Positions 55,801-63,439 of a DNA stretch of 64,000 bases are shown here, in pieces (positions within the stretch are counted from its first letter, which is position 1; the number at the start of each line of letters is the position of its first letter). The position numbers were made by a program, and so were the translations under genes. The notes under the pieces were generated by a model. It saw only the letters and a list, made by a program, of their open reading frames with translations, was not told where the DNA came from and made no database searches. The DNA lies in NCBI RefSeq assembly GCF_014495685.1, contig NZ_JACTVI010000012.1, forward strand, positions 1 through 64,000. The letters are read 5' to 3'. The DNA is from Streptomyces sp. TRM68367. GTDB taxonomy: Bacteria > Actinomycetota > Actinomycetes > Streptomycetales > Streptomycetaceae.

Positions 55801-57006
55801 CGCCGCCCCGGAGCCGTTGCCGTCGGCCGCCAACGGGCGGGACACGGCGCCCCCGGGATCCCCGGCGCCCCCGGCTTCGAACCGGCTGCCGACAGCCCCC
55901 GCTCCGGCCGTTCCGCCGTGTGTGTCACCGTCCCGGGCACCCACGCGCGGCGCGTCTCCGGAACCCGCTCGCGATCCGTCCGCGTCGCCGAAAGCCCCCA
56001 CCCCGGCCCGCCCACCGTGCGGGTCGCCCTCCCCGGAGCCCGCCCGTGAGGCACCTGCGCGGGCGGCTTCAGAGGCGTCCCCGGCAGATCCCGCACCCGG
56101 CGCCCCCGACCCCGCCCGGCGCTCGATCCGCGGCGCCCCGCCCTGGCCGGGCACCGCATGTCCCTGGGTGTCCGCGGCGGACGTGTCCGCGGCGGACACC
56201 CAGTCGGCCGTGCCGTAAGCGTGCGATGTGCCGTTCGTCGTCGGGGTGCCCGGCCCGCGTGCGTGTGGCGTCCCTGTTCCGGCGACGGCGGACCGGACGT
56301 GTCCTTCGCCGTCCGCCGCCGGCACGCGCACGTGGCCCTCGCCGTCCGGTGCCGTCTCCACCCGCGCCCCGGGTCCCCCGGTGGGGGCCAGCCGCAGGGC
56401 CGACTCACCGATACGGAGCAACGCGCCGGGGGCGAGTCGGACCGGGCGGGGGCCCACGCGGGTGCCGTCCAGGGCCGTGCCGTTCGTGGAACCCAGGTCG
56501 GCGACCGAGACGCGGCCGTCGGCGGCGACCGTCACCGCGCAGTGCAGCCGGGAGACGTCCGGGTCGTCGAGCGGGATGTCGGCGTCGGCGGAGCGGCCGA
56601 TGCGGATCTCGCCGCCGTGGAGGAGGTGGACGCCGCCCGCGTCGGGGCCGGCGATCACGTGCAGCTGTGTCGGGGCGTCGTCCAGCTCGGGATGCGGCTC
56701 GGGCTCGCCCGGCGCGCCCACGGACAGCACGGCACCATCGACCAGCGGGGGCACGCCAAGCGTGCAGCGCTGGGCGTCGAGCCGCTGCGCACCGGCGTAC
56801 AGCACGACGGGAGCGCCGCCGGACTCCCGGCCGCGCTCGGCCGGGGTGTGGCCGCCCTCGCCGGTGACCGCGGCGGCCAGCGCGGGCGCCACCGCGGCCA
56901 GGGCCGTGCCCGCCGGCGCCGTGACCAGCACGTCGCGGCTCGCGGCCCGGCCCCGCGCGGGAGCCGGGGAACCCAGCGGGTCTACGACGGTCAGCCGGAT
57001 CTGCAT
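52885..57006 (-). CDS. Giant FHA plus FtsK/EccC-like protein
   Basis: 1,373 residues from ATG 57006 (MQIRLTVVDPLG), chosen because the family starts here although the frame extends 39 codons upstream. A ubiquitin-like N-terminal region is followed by an FHA domain (about 115-205; IRIGRSADADIPL, SRLHCAV, LGSTNGT), a long disordered Gly/Ala/Ser-rich stretch (about 205-440), and an FtsK/SpoIIIE-like part. The nucleotide loop around residue 1040 reads EGPAGSGRTELLRA, with Arg for the usual Lys; VVVVDDLDALV is the Walker B-like strand. It resembles a solitary EccC-like ATPase; no type VII secretion genes are nearby. Two Ser/Thr kinases follow divergently. Confidence 0.85.
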   Translation of the reverse strand: MQIRLTVVDPLGSPAPARGRAASRDVLVTAPAGTALAAVAPALAAAVTGEGGHTPAERGRESGGAPVVLYAGAQRLDAQRCTLGVPPLVDGAVLSVGAPGEPEPHPELDDAPTQLHVIAGPDAGGVHLLHGGEIRIGRSADADIPLDDPDVSRLHCAVTVAADGRVSVADLGSTNGTALDGTRVGPRPVRLAPGALLRIGESALRLAPTGGPGARVETAPDGEGHVRVPAADGEGHVRSAVAGTGTPHARGPGTPTTNGTSHAYGTADWVSAADTSAADTQGHAVPGQGGAPRIERRAGSGAPGAGSAGDASEAARAGASRAGSGEGDPHGGRAGVGAFGDADGSRAGSGDAPRVGARDGDTHGGTAGAGAVGSRFEAGGAGDPGGAVSRPLAADGNGSGAAALDDRSGREGGRKATPIRGTDVPQGVRRRGGLAAWARRLAGGRVEPAADGRREYYDDKSAGVAAETSAVVPGVPETWPDPATLLLAALGPGPRLWERGPGHPEALAVRLGTADRTAPDGSGLLPAVPVTAGLCEVGALGLAGPRGRLGGLARAVLAQLAALHSPDTLEIVLISADRSRPLEERTAEWSWLGWLPHVRPGHGQDCRLLLAYDREQAMARTAELLRRLEDHPTQTRAAARPTAPGERTTDRADLAGVPSSSGTPGPSGATASGAGGTGGTPGSAATGPGATGSRATGSGAAASDAMSSDSARISGTQGSPAANAAPQYGTAAQAAAPTSGDTHPAPAPTPDAPHRGAPRRPSWARDDDRADEANGFPGPYTVVVVDGDPGGADLRDAVARLALEGPRAGIHVVCLAETAAASPASPVTETYEAACAVAPTFRDCSAVALLSGDVATALRLLRVARTGGTGASAASPADQRRAAPGNSDRRPTAPSCTDQWHPAPGTGPAPGPGDQHPTDRHPAAHNAPHSPGPVGHGTIAAVDAVSPAWAERFARALAPLRADGGGARHACVAAPLPQAARLLDELGLARATPASLMARWADAADDTAALGGRVCAVLGAGPRGPVCADLVAEGPHLLIEGPAGSGRTELLRAVVASLAAAERPDRLGIVLVDGRDGAGPGGGHGDGLRVCTDVPHVTTYLSANDPVRMREFAQSLSAELKRRAELLGRSDFTEWHTGRELSGRMVAQRTAAARGASGSGPVSGAAARASGGADDGSGDLDTPPSSTLRLRPGAARRRTEAAPPLPRLVVVVDDLDALVSPALGSPGRPAAGSVIRALEAVAREGARLGVHLVAAAGPGGRTAQTEPARRAALRVALDAPAAGTDEPAPGRGRLTRADGRVTAFQGGRVTGRIPRTATLRPTVVPLDWHRMGDPPTRRPVRELGNGPTDLALLASALERAAREVASLKVASLL

Positions 57007-57388
57007 CGCCGTCAGCGGTCCCTTCTGCGCGGGCGCCCGCGAATACGGGGCCGGAGGCCCCGCGAGCACGTCGTCCAGTACAGGAGGCATCCTCGCACCT
57101 GCCACTGACAGCGCGCCCGTCATCGGACATCAAATGATCTTGATTGGTCGGCTCTGGCCGGAAAAGTGGCTGACCAGTGACCTGTCGTTGATCGGCCGAA
57201 GACCGGTTGAGATCGGTCACGTCCGCGCTCCGGCAACCTGCGGATCGAGTCGAGCGTCTTTCCTTCGAAACCTTGACGGGTATTGACGGGCATTGACGGG
57301 CAGGAGCCGGCTCCACTGGAGCCGGTGCCTCCGACTGCGCCACTACAGTGGGTCGGAACTGATTCGCAAGCAGCAGGGAGCGCATGAC

Positions 57389-59062
57389 GTGCGTCCGGTA
57401 GGGAGCAAGTACCTCCTTGAGGAGCCGCTGGGGCGCGGCGCCACGGGCACTGTATGGCGCGCCCGCCAGCGGGAGACCGCGGGCGCCGAGGCGGCCGTAC
57501 CCGGTCAGCCGGGCGAGACCGTCGCGATCAAGGTCCTGAAGGAGGAGCTGGCGAACGACGCCGATGTCGTCATGCGCTTCCTCCGGGAGCGGTCGGTGCT
57601 GCTCCGGCTGACCCACCCGAACATCGTCCGGATCCGCGACCTCGTCGTCGAGGGCGATCTGCTGGCCCTGGTCATGGACCTCGTCGAGGGCCCCGACCTG
57701 CACCGCTACCTGCGCGAGAACGGCCCCTTCACGCCCGTCGCCGCGGCCCTGCTCACCGCGCAGATCGCCGACGCGCTCGCCGCCAGCCACGCCGACGGCG
57801 TCGTCCACCGCGACCTGAAGCCGGCGAACGTCCTGCTCAGGCAGGACGGCGACCAGCTGCACCCGATGCTCACCGACTTCGGCATCGCCCGTCTCGCCGA
57901 CTCCCCGGGCCTGACCCGGACCAGCGAGTTCGTCGGCACACCCGCCTACGTCGCGCCCGAGGGCGCCGAGGGCCGCCCGCAGACCTCCGCCGTCGACGTC
58001 TACGGCGCCGGCATCCTGCTGTACGAGCTGGTCACCGGCCGCCCGCCGTTCTCCGGGGGCTCCTCCCTCGAGGTGCTGCACCAGCACCTGAGCGCCGAGG
58101 CGCGCCGTCCGTCGACGGTCCCCGACCCCCTCTGGACGGTCATCGAGCGCTGTCTGCGCAAGAACCCGGACGACCGCCCCAGCGCCGAGAACCTCGCGCG
58201 CGGCCTGCGCGTCGTCGCCGAGGGCACCGGCGTGCACGCGAACTCCGCGCAGATCGCCGCCGCCGAGGGCGTCGGCGCGCTCCTCCTGCCCGACCCAGCC
58301 CCGGCCCCGGTGCCGGGATCGCCCGGTGCGGCCGACCCGACGCAGGTCCTGCCGCACGGCGCCGGCTCGTACGACCCGAATGCCGCGACCAGCGTCATGC
58401 CGCACACCGGCGGCCCGGCCGGCGCCGCCGACCCCACCGCCGTACTCCCGAACACGGGCGGTCCGGGCGGCCGCGGTGGTGCCGACCCGACGGCCATGAT
58501 GCCGCCGGTGCCGCCCGGCCAGCCGGGACAGCCCGGCCCCGAGGACCCGCACCCCTGGCAGAACCAGCTGCGGGCGGCCCGGGACCGCAACGAGCAGACG
58601 CAGGTCCAGCAGTACCTCGACCCCGGCCAGGACCCGCTGCGCCGCCGCCCCCAGCGGCACGTCGCCCGGCCGCAGCAGCAGCAGCCGCCGCAGCGGCGCC
58701 CGCAGCAGGGACCGGGCCCCGGTTACGCGCCGCAGCAGCAGCCCCCGCAGCGGTACGCGCCGCAGCAGCCGCAGCCCCAGCGGTACGCCCCGCCCGCCCG
58801 GCCGGAGCCGCAGCGGCCCGCCCCCGAGCCCCGGCAGCCGCGGCAGCGCAGCGCCAACCCGATGCGCATCCCCGGCCTGGGCTGCCTGAAGGGGTGCCTG
58901 TTCACGATCGTCATCCTGTTCGTCGCCGGGTGGCTGATCTGGGAGCTGAGCCCGCTGCAGGACTGGATCGGCACCGGCAAGGGCTACTGGGACCAGCTCA
59001 CCGACTGGTTCTCCACCGTGACCGGGTGGATCGAGAGCCTGGGCGGCTCCAGCGGCAACTGA
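57389..59062 (+). CDS. Membrane Ser/Thr protein kinase
   Basis: 557 residues from GTG 57389, preceded by GGGAG. Kinase domain about 1-275: glycine loop LGRGATGTVW, catalytic Lys48, HRDLKPAN, DFG in LTDFGIARLAD, and GTPAYVAPEGAEG. A Pro/Gln-rich juxtamembrane region (about 320-495; repeated PQQQPPQRYA) precedes one membrane helix (FTIVILFVAGWLIW, about 500-520) and a 37-residue outside tail without PASTA repeats. The neighbouring FHA protein is a plausible phospho-dependent partner. Confidence 0.93.
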   Translation: MRPVGSKYLLEEPLGRGATGTVWRARQRETAGAEAAVPGQPGETVAIKVLKEELANDADVVMRFLRERSVLLRLTHPNIVRIRDLVVEGDLLALVMDLVEGPDLHRYLRENGPFTPVAAALLTAQIADALAASHADGVVHRDLKPANVLLRQDGDQLHPMLTDFGIARLADSPGLTRTSEFVGTPAYVAPEGAEGRPQTSAVDVYGAGILLYELVTGRPPFSGGSSLEVLHQHLSAEARRPSTVPDPLWTVIERCLRKNPDDRPSAENLARGLRVVAEGTGVHANSAQIAAAEGVGALLLPDPAPAPVPGSPGAADPTQVLPHGAGSYDPNAATSVMPHTGGPAGAADPTAVLPNTGGPGGRGGADPTAMMPPVPPGQPGQPGPEDPHPWQNQLRAARDRNEQTQVQQYLDPGQDPLRRRPQRHVARPQQQQPPQRRPQQGPGPGYAPQQQPPQRYAPQQPQPQRYAPPARPEPQRPAPEPRQPRQRSANPMRIPGLGCLKGCLFTIVILFVAGWLIWELSPLQDWIGTGKGYWDQLTDWFSTVTGWIESLGGSSGN

Positions 59063-59159
59063 CCGCTGCCGCCACCGCAACTGACGGTCGGGTTGGGGAT
59101 TTGTCGACATCTGACGGGTGATTTCCGTCTTCGCAGTGAAGGTTGGTTCGACGGGCGCG

Positions 59160-59204
59160 TAGTTTTAGCGACTGCACGCGTCGTTTCAGCGACTACACGC
59201 GGTC
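59160..59204 (+). repeat. Tandem ~22-bp direct repeat upstream of the second kinase gene
   Basis: TTTTAGCGACTGCACGCGTCG and TTTCAGCGACTACACGCGGTCG lie head to tail (listed as two units, each about 21-22 bp) 15-60 bases before the kinase start. They may be a duplicated operator or promoter element. Confidence 0.55.
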
Positions 59205-59217
59205 GGTTGGAGCAGTC

Positions 59218-60462
59218 TTGGCACGGAAGATCGGCAGCCGTTACGCCACCCACCAGATCCTGGGCCGGGGCAGCGCCGGCACGGTGTGGCTTGGGGAGGG
59301 GCCGGACGGTCCCGTCGCCATCAAGCTGCTGCGCGAGGATCTCGCGTCCGACCAGGAGCTCGTCGGACGCTTCGTACAGGAGCGGACCGCCCTGCTCGGC
59401 CTCGAGCACCCGAACGTCGTGTCCGTGCGCGACCTGGTGGTGGACGGCAACGACCTGGCGCTGGTCATGGACCTCGTCCGGGGTACGGACCTGCGCACGC
59501 GGCTGGAGCGGGAGCGCCGACTGGCGCCTGAGGCGGCCGTCGCGATCGTGGCCGACGTCGCGGACGGGCTGGCCGCCGCGCACGCCACCGGGGTCGTGCA
59601 CCGGGACGTGAAGCCGGAGAACGTCCTGCTGGACATGCAGGGCCCGCTGGGACCCGGCGGCTCCCACCGCGCCCTCCTGACGGACTTCGGTGTGGCGAAG
59701 CTCATCGACACCCCGCGCCGGACCCGCGCGACGAAGATCATCGGGACGCCGGACTACCTCGCGCCGGAGATCGTCGAGGGACTGCCGCCGCGCGCGTCGG
59801 TCGACATCTACGCCCTGGCCACGGTCCTGTACGAGCTGCTGGCCGGGTTCACGCCGTTCGGCGGCGGACACCCGGGCGCGGTGCTGCGCCGCCATGTGAC
59901 CGAGACGGTCGTGCCGCTCCCCGGCATCCCCGACGAACTGTGGCAGCTGCTCGTGCAGTGCCTGGCCAAGGCCCCGGCCTCGCGGCTGCGCGCGTCCGAG
60001 TTGGGCGCGCGGCTGCGGGAGCTGCTGCCGTTGCTGGCCGGGATGCCGCCGCTGGAGGTGGACGAGCCGGACACGGAGGCCGCGGAGGTGCCGGAGGACG
60101 AGGCCGCGGGGGCGCCGGCGCCGCCCGCCGGTGAGCAGGTGCGGCGGCGTGGGGCGGTGCCGCTGGTGCCGGGGGCGAAGCCGGCCGACTCCAACCGGGA
60201 CACGCATACGTCGATGCGGGTGCCGGCGCCGGACGAGCTGGCCGGGGGTGCGCGGGGGACGGCGCGGGCGCCGCGGGCCTCGGGGGCGCCGCGGCCCGGG
60301 TCGGCGCGGAATCGCGCTGCGGTACGGCGGCGTCGGGTCATGCTCGGGGTGGGGGCGGCGGTGCTGGTGGCTGCGGTGGGCATCGGTACGTGGGTGTCGG
60401 TATCGGACGACGCCGGTGGTGCGCCGACCGACACCAAGAATTCGGCGCCGGCGTCGCCGTGA
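59218..60462 (+). CDS. Membrane Ser/Thr protein kinase
   Basis: 414 residues from TTG 59218, preceded by GGAG five bases away. Kinase domain about 1-265: LGRGSAGTVW, VAIKLL for the catalytic lysine, VVHRDVKPENVLL, LLTDFGVAKL and GTPDYLAPEIVEG. An Ala/Pro/Glu-rich linker leads to one C-terminal membrane helix (VMLGVGAAVLVAAVGIGTWV) and a 19-residue outside tail. It is a tandem paralogue of the preceding kinase; together they probably phosphorylate the divergent FHA/FtsK-like protein or shared targets. Confidence 0.92.
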   Translation: MARKIGSRYATHQILGRGSAGTVWLGEGPDGPVAIKLLREDLASDQELVGRFVQERTALLGLEHPNVVSVRDLVVDGNDLALVMDLVRGTDLRTRLERERRLAPEAAVAIVADVADGLAAAHATGVVHRDVKPENVLLDMQGPLGPGGSHRALLTDFGVAKLIDTPRRTRATKIIGTPDYLAPEIVEGLPPRASVDIYALATVLYELLAGFTPFGGGHPGAVLRRHVTETVVPLPGIPDELWQLLVQCLAKAPASRLRASELGARLRELLPLLAGMPPLEVDEPDTEAAEVPEDEAAGAPAPPAGEQVRRRGAVPLVPGAKPADSNRDTHTSMRVPAPDELAGGARGTARAPRASGAPRPGSARNRAAVRRRRVMLGVGAAVLVAAVGIGTWVSVSDDAGGAPTDTKNSAPASP

Positions 60463-60527
60463 ACGAACCAGGGGGCGGAGCCCCCGGCGAGGCCCGCACA
60501 CCGGCGCTGCCCGCTTGGCGGAGCCGT

Positions 60528-60540
60528 TAGGCTGGGAGGC
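60528..60540 (+). promoter_or_regulatory. -10 element for a leaderless prfB transcript
   Basis: TAGGCT (60528-60533) ends seven bases before the prfB GTG. The GGAGG at 60535-60539 is only one base from the GTG, too close for normal ribosome binding, which supports a leaderless transcript. No convincing -35 was found. Confidence 0.35.
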
Positions 60541-61647
60541 GTGGCAGTCGTCGATGTATCCGAAGAGCTCAAGTCCCTCTCCTCGACCATGGAGTCGATC
60601 GAGGCCGTTCTGGACCTCGACCGGATGAGGGCAGACATCGCCGTGCTTGAGGAGCAGGCGGCCGCGCCGTCCCTGTGGGACAACCCGGACGAGGCGCAGA
60701 AGATCACCAGCAAGTTGTCCCACCTCCAAACCGAGGTCAGGAAGGCCGAGGCACTGCGCGGACGGATCGACGATCTCGCCGTGCTGTTCGAGATGGCCGA
60801 GGAGGAGGACGACCCGGACACCCGCGCCGAGGCCGAGGCCGAGCTCGCCGAGGTGCGCAAGGCCCTCGACGAGATGGAAGTGCGCACGCTCCTCTCCGGC
60901 GAGTACGACGCCCGCGAGGCGCTCGTCAACATCCGCGCCGAGGCCGGCGGCGTGGACGCGGCCGACTTCGCCGAGCGGCTCCAGCGCATGTACTTGCGCT
61001 GGGCCGAGCAGCGCGGTTACAAGACCGAGGTGTACGAGACGTCGTACGCCGAAGAGGCCGGCATCAAGTCGACCACCTTCGCCGTGCAGGCGCCCTACGC
61101 CTACGGCACCCTCTCCGTCGAGCAGGGCACGCACCGCCTCGTGCGGATCTCGCCCTTCGACAACCAGGGGCGGCGCCAGACCTCCTTCGCGGGTGTGGAA
61201 GTCCTTCCTGTCGTCGAAAAGTCCGATCACATCGACATCGACGAGTCCGACCTGCGCGTCGATGTCTACCGGTCCTCCGGGCCCGGCGGCCAGGGCGTGA
61301 ACACGACCGACTCGGCGGTGCGGATCACCCACATCCCCACCGGCATCGTCGTCTCCTGCCAGAACGAGCGGTCGCAGATCCAGAACAAGGCCACCGCGAT
61401 GAACGTCCTCCAGGCCAAGCTGCTGGAGCGGCGCCGCCAGGAGGAGCAGGCCAAGATGGACGCCCTCAAGGGCGACGGCGGCAACTCCTGGGGCAACCAG
61501 ATGCGTTCGTACGTGCTGCACCCCTACCAGATGGTCAAGGACCTGCGCACCGAGCACGAAGTCGGCAACCCCGAAGCCGTCTTCAACGGCGAGATCGACG
61601 GCTTCCTGGAGGCGGGTATTCGCTGGCGCAAGCAGCAAGAGAAGTAA
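60541..61647 (+). CDS. prfB: Peptide chain release factor 2
   Basis: 368 residues from GTG 60541. It recognises UGA and UAA stop codons and hydrolyses peptidyl-tRNA. The SPF codon-recognition tripeptide is at residues 204-206 and the catalytic GGQ at 249-251 ([10 protein letters not shown]). The coding sequence is continuous: the programmed +1 frameshift site of E. coli prfB is absent, as in other actinobacteria. A perfect terminator follows. It is upstream of ftsEX, the conserved actinobacterial order. Confidence 0.97.
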   Translation: MAVVDVSEELKSLSSTMESIEAVLDLDRMRADIAVLEEQAAAPSLWDNPDEAQKITSKLSHLQTEVRKAEALRGRIDDLAVLFEMAEEEDDPDTRAEAEAELAEVRKALDEMEVRTLLSGEYDAREALVNIRAEAGGVDAADFAERLQRMYLRWAEQRGYKTEVYETSYAEEAGIKSTTFAVQAPYAYGTLSVEQGTHRLVRISPFDNQGRRQTSFAGVEVLPVVEKSDHIDIDESDLRVDVYRSSGPGGQGVNTTDSAVRITHIPTGIVVSCQNERSQIQNKATAMNVLQAKLLERRRQEEQAKMDALKGDGGNSWGNQMRSYVLHPYQMVKDLRTEHEVGNPEAVFNGEIDGFLEAGIRWRKQQEK

Positions 61648-61660
61648 CTTTGTCGACATG

Positions 61661-61689
61661 ATAACTGCCGCCCCAGGGGCGGCAGTTAT
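61661..61689. terminator. Terminator after prfB
   Basis: ATAACTGCCGCCCC and its exact complement are separated by one base, giving a 14-bp stem 14 bases after the prfB stop, followed by CGTTTGTCTGG. Both orientations would function. Confidence 0.9.
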
Positions 61690-61926
61690 CGTTTGTCTGG
61701 GTTTTACATCACAATCACAGACCGCAACTCATGGCAATCCCCCCAAGCTTGGACATTCCGTGCGCAACGCCCTTGACGTTGTTGTGAAAAGTGGGAATGG
61801 TAAAGCGCGGCATGCGTATCTCTGGGGCGCATGTGAACCGGGGGGCTATTCACACTCAGCTGTCTCCGTCGATCACCGCCCCGAGCGCCGCCTCACCGAC
61901 GATCAGCTACTGGGGGTAGCAATCAC

Positions 61927-62793
61927 ATGACCAAGAAGACGCGGATCCGTGTCGCGCGCCTCGCGGCCGGTGCCGTGATCGCGGCCGGTGCCTCGCTGAC
62001 CGCCGCGGGCGCCGCCTCGGCACTCGACCTCAACCTCGGCGTGTCCGTCAGCGGCAATGACGGCGGTACGGGCAACACCGACGGTGGCACGGGCGGCGGC
62101 GGTGCGTGCGACATCGTCGTCAACCCTGAGTGCGAAACGGGCGGCACCACGGACGGCGGTACCACCGACGGTGGCACGACGGGCGGCGGCACGACCGACG
62201 GTGGTTCCACCGACGGTGGCGTCATCGGCGGCGTCATCGGCGGCAATGACGGTGGCACGACCGACGGCGGCACCACGGACGGTGGCGCGAACGGTGGTGC
62301 CACCGACGGCGGTGCCAGCGGTGCCAACACCGGCGGCAGCAACACCGGCGGCAACGACACTGGTGGCAACACCGGCGGCAACGACACTGGTGGCAACACC
62401 GGCGGCAACGACACTGGTGGCAACACGGGCGGTAACACCGGCGGCGGTTCCGGTTCCAATGGTGGCAACACCGGCGGCGGTTCCGGTTCCAATGGTGGCA
62501 ACACCGGCGGCGGTTCCGGCTCCACTGGTGGCAACACCGGCACTACGCCCGACGGTGGCGGCAGCGACGCCTCCACCCAGGAGCAGGGCTCCTCGGCGAT
62601 CACCGACACCGGCTCGCAGGAGACCGCTGCCCCGGCCGGCTCCGCGCAGGCCCAGGGCACCGGTCCCGAGCTGGCCGAGACCGGTGCCTCGCAGACCACG
62701 TTCCTGCTGATCGGCGCCGCCACGATGATCGCCGGTGGCATCGGCTTCCGCGTGCTGCCGCGTCTGGTGAGCGGCCGCGGCGGTACTGCCTGA
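61927..62793 (+). CDS. Sortase-anchored surface protein with Gly/Asn/Thr repeats (LAETG)
   Basis: 288 residues. A Sec signal peptide (cleavage after GAASA, about residue 32) leads to a low-complexity mature part of TDGGT units, then three 9-residue units (NTGGNDTGG) and three 11-residue units (NTGGGSGSNGG or variant). The C-terminus is a sorting signal: LAETG, a hydrophobic helix (FLLIGAATMIAGGIGF) and a basic tail, the class E sortase type used in Streptomyces. It should be covalently attached to the wall and extend as a flexible stalk. Its two cysteines (ACDIVVNPEC) may pair. Confidence 0.88.
   Translation: MTKKTRIRVARLAAGAVIAAGASLTAAGAASALDLNLGVSVSGNDGGTGNTDGGTGGGGACDIVVNPECETGGTTDGGTTDGGTTGGGTTDGGSTDGGVIGGVIGGNDGGTTDGGTTDGGANGGATDGGASGANTGGSNTGGNDTGGNTGGNDTGGNTGGNDTGGNTGGNTGGGSGSNGGNTGGGSGSNGGNTGGGSGSTGGNTGTTPDGGGSDASTQEQGSSAITDTGSQETAAPAGSAQAQGTGPELAETGASQTTFLLIGAATMIAGGIGFRVLPRLVSGRGGTA
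62337..62420 (+). repeat. 27-bp tandem repeat in the LAETG protein gene
   Basis: Three nearly identical 27-bp units encoding NTGGNDTGG, with bases repeating almost exactly (GGCAACGACACTGGTGGCAA recurs). Length variation by slippage is likely. Confidence 0.85.
62434..62537 (+). repeat. 33-bp tandem repeat in the LAETG protein gene
   Basis: Three units of 33 bp (AACACCGGCGGCGGTTCCGG is the shared start) encoding NTGGGSGSNGG; the last has a Thr for Asn change. Confidence 0.85.
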
Positions 62794-62834
62794 GGGTAGC
62801 GGTTCGCGTACGCACCGTACGTACAGCGCATGCC

Positions 62835-62870
62835 GAGGGGCCCGGAGCGGACATCCGCTCCGGGCCCCTC
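62835..62870. terminator. Terminator between the LAETG gene and the zinc-ribbon gene
   Basis: A perfect 17-bp inverted repeat, GAGGGGCCCGGAGCGGA and its complement, around a 2-nt loop, between convergent genes. One of the strongest hairpins in the window. Confidence 0.9.
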
Positions 62871-62917
62871 GTACGTCTTGGTTACGGCTCGTACGCCTTG
62901 TGTTCCCCCGCCGCCGG

Positions 62918-63109
62918 TCAGATGGTCTGATGGGCCAGCAGGGCCACCGCGGCGATCAGGACCACCAGCAGGGCGATCAGCGCCATCGGGTTCAGGCCCG
63001 CGAAGAAGTTCTCCTGCTGCAGCCGCTCGCGGTTCGCACGGCACACCGGACACCGGCCCTCGTTCACGGGGGCTGCGCAGTTCGCGCACACCAGCCGGTC
63101 GTACGTCAT
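62918..63109 (-). CDS. Small zinc-ribbon membrane protein
   Basis: 63 residues. Four cysteines in two CxxC pairs (Cys8/Cys11 and Cys20/Cys23) make a probable zinc ribbon, followed by a basic linker and one C-terminal membrane helix (ALIALLVVLIAAVALLA). It is not a recognised functional family; similar small proteins occur near ftsE in Streptomyces. Its upstream region carries a nested inverted repeat. Convergent with the LAETG gene. Confidence 0.8.
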   Translation of the reverse strand: MTYDRLVCANCAAPVNEGRCPVCRANRERLQQENFFAGLNPMALIALLVVLIAAVALLAHQTI

Positions 63110-63439
63110 GCGCTCGCCCTCCTTGCGCCGGTTCCACAGTGTTCAACGTTCGTGGGGGTGCGAACGTTCCCTACTCCACTGTGCCAGGTTCCTCCGGAGG
63201 TTGCGCGGGCGGCCTTCAAAGGGGCGGTTCGGTGAGTTTCGCGGCTGCGGGTGCGTTGTGGCTTGGCGCGCCCACGCGACGGAGCCGCATATCGACACGG
63301 CCCCGCGCCCCTGAGGCCGGCACACTTTTCCCTGCACAAATGCGCACAAGTCTTACGCAACCGCCACCGGTGACTGCAGTCTCATACCCGGTTCGCGTAT
63401 GGTCACGCTCATCTACCCCCGGCGACCCGTGGTGCATCC
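63110..63439. other. Divergent intergenic region, zinc-ribbon gene/ftsE
   Basis: 330 bases. The half next to the zinc-ribbon gene holds the nested inverted repeat at 63135-63183. In the other half TATGGT (63398-63403), about 37 bases before the ftsE GTG, is a possible -10 element without a good -35. No further gene was seen. Confidence 0.45.
63135..63183. promoter_or_regulatory. Nested inverted repeat upstream of the zinc-ribbon gene
   Basis: Outer arms CACAGTG (63135-63141) and CACTGTG (63177-63183), inner arms AACGTTCG (63145-63152) and CGAACGTT (63161-63168), with an 8-nt centre. It lies 26-74 bases upstream of the zinc-ribbon ATG (63109) and could be an operator for a dimeric regulator or a leader hairpin. 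Confidence 0.6.

Noticed and set aside
52885-60462. Type VII secretion locus
   Set aside because: No EccB, EccD, MycP or WXG100 genes are present; only a single FHA/FtsK-like protein and two kinases.
60541-61647. Programmed frameshift in prfB
   Set aside because: The frame is continuous from GTG to stop and no in-frame TGA or CTTTGA slip site occurs.
62128-62560. Possible CRISPR-like repeats
   Set aside because: Units are directly adjacent without spacers, are in frame and encode Gly/Asn/Thr repeats of the LAETG protein.
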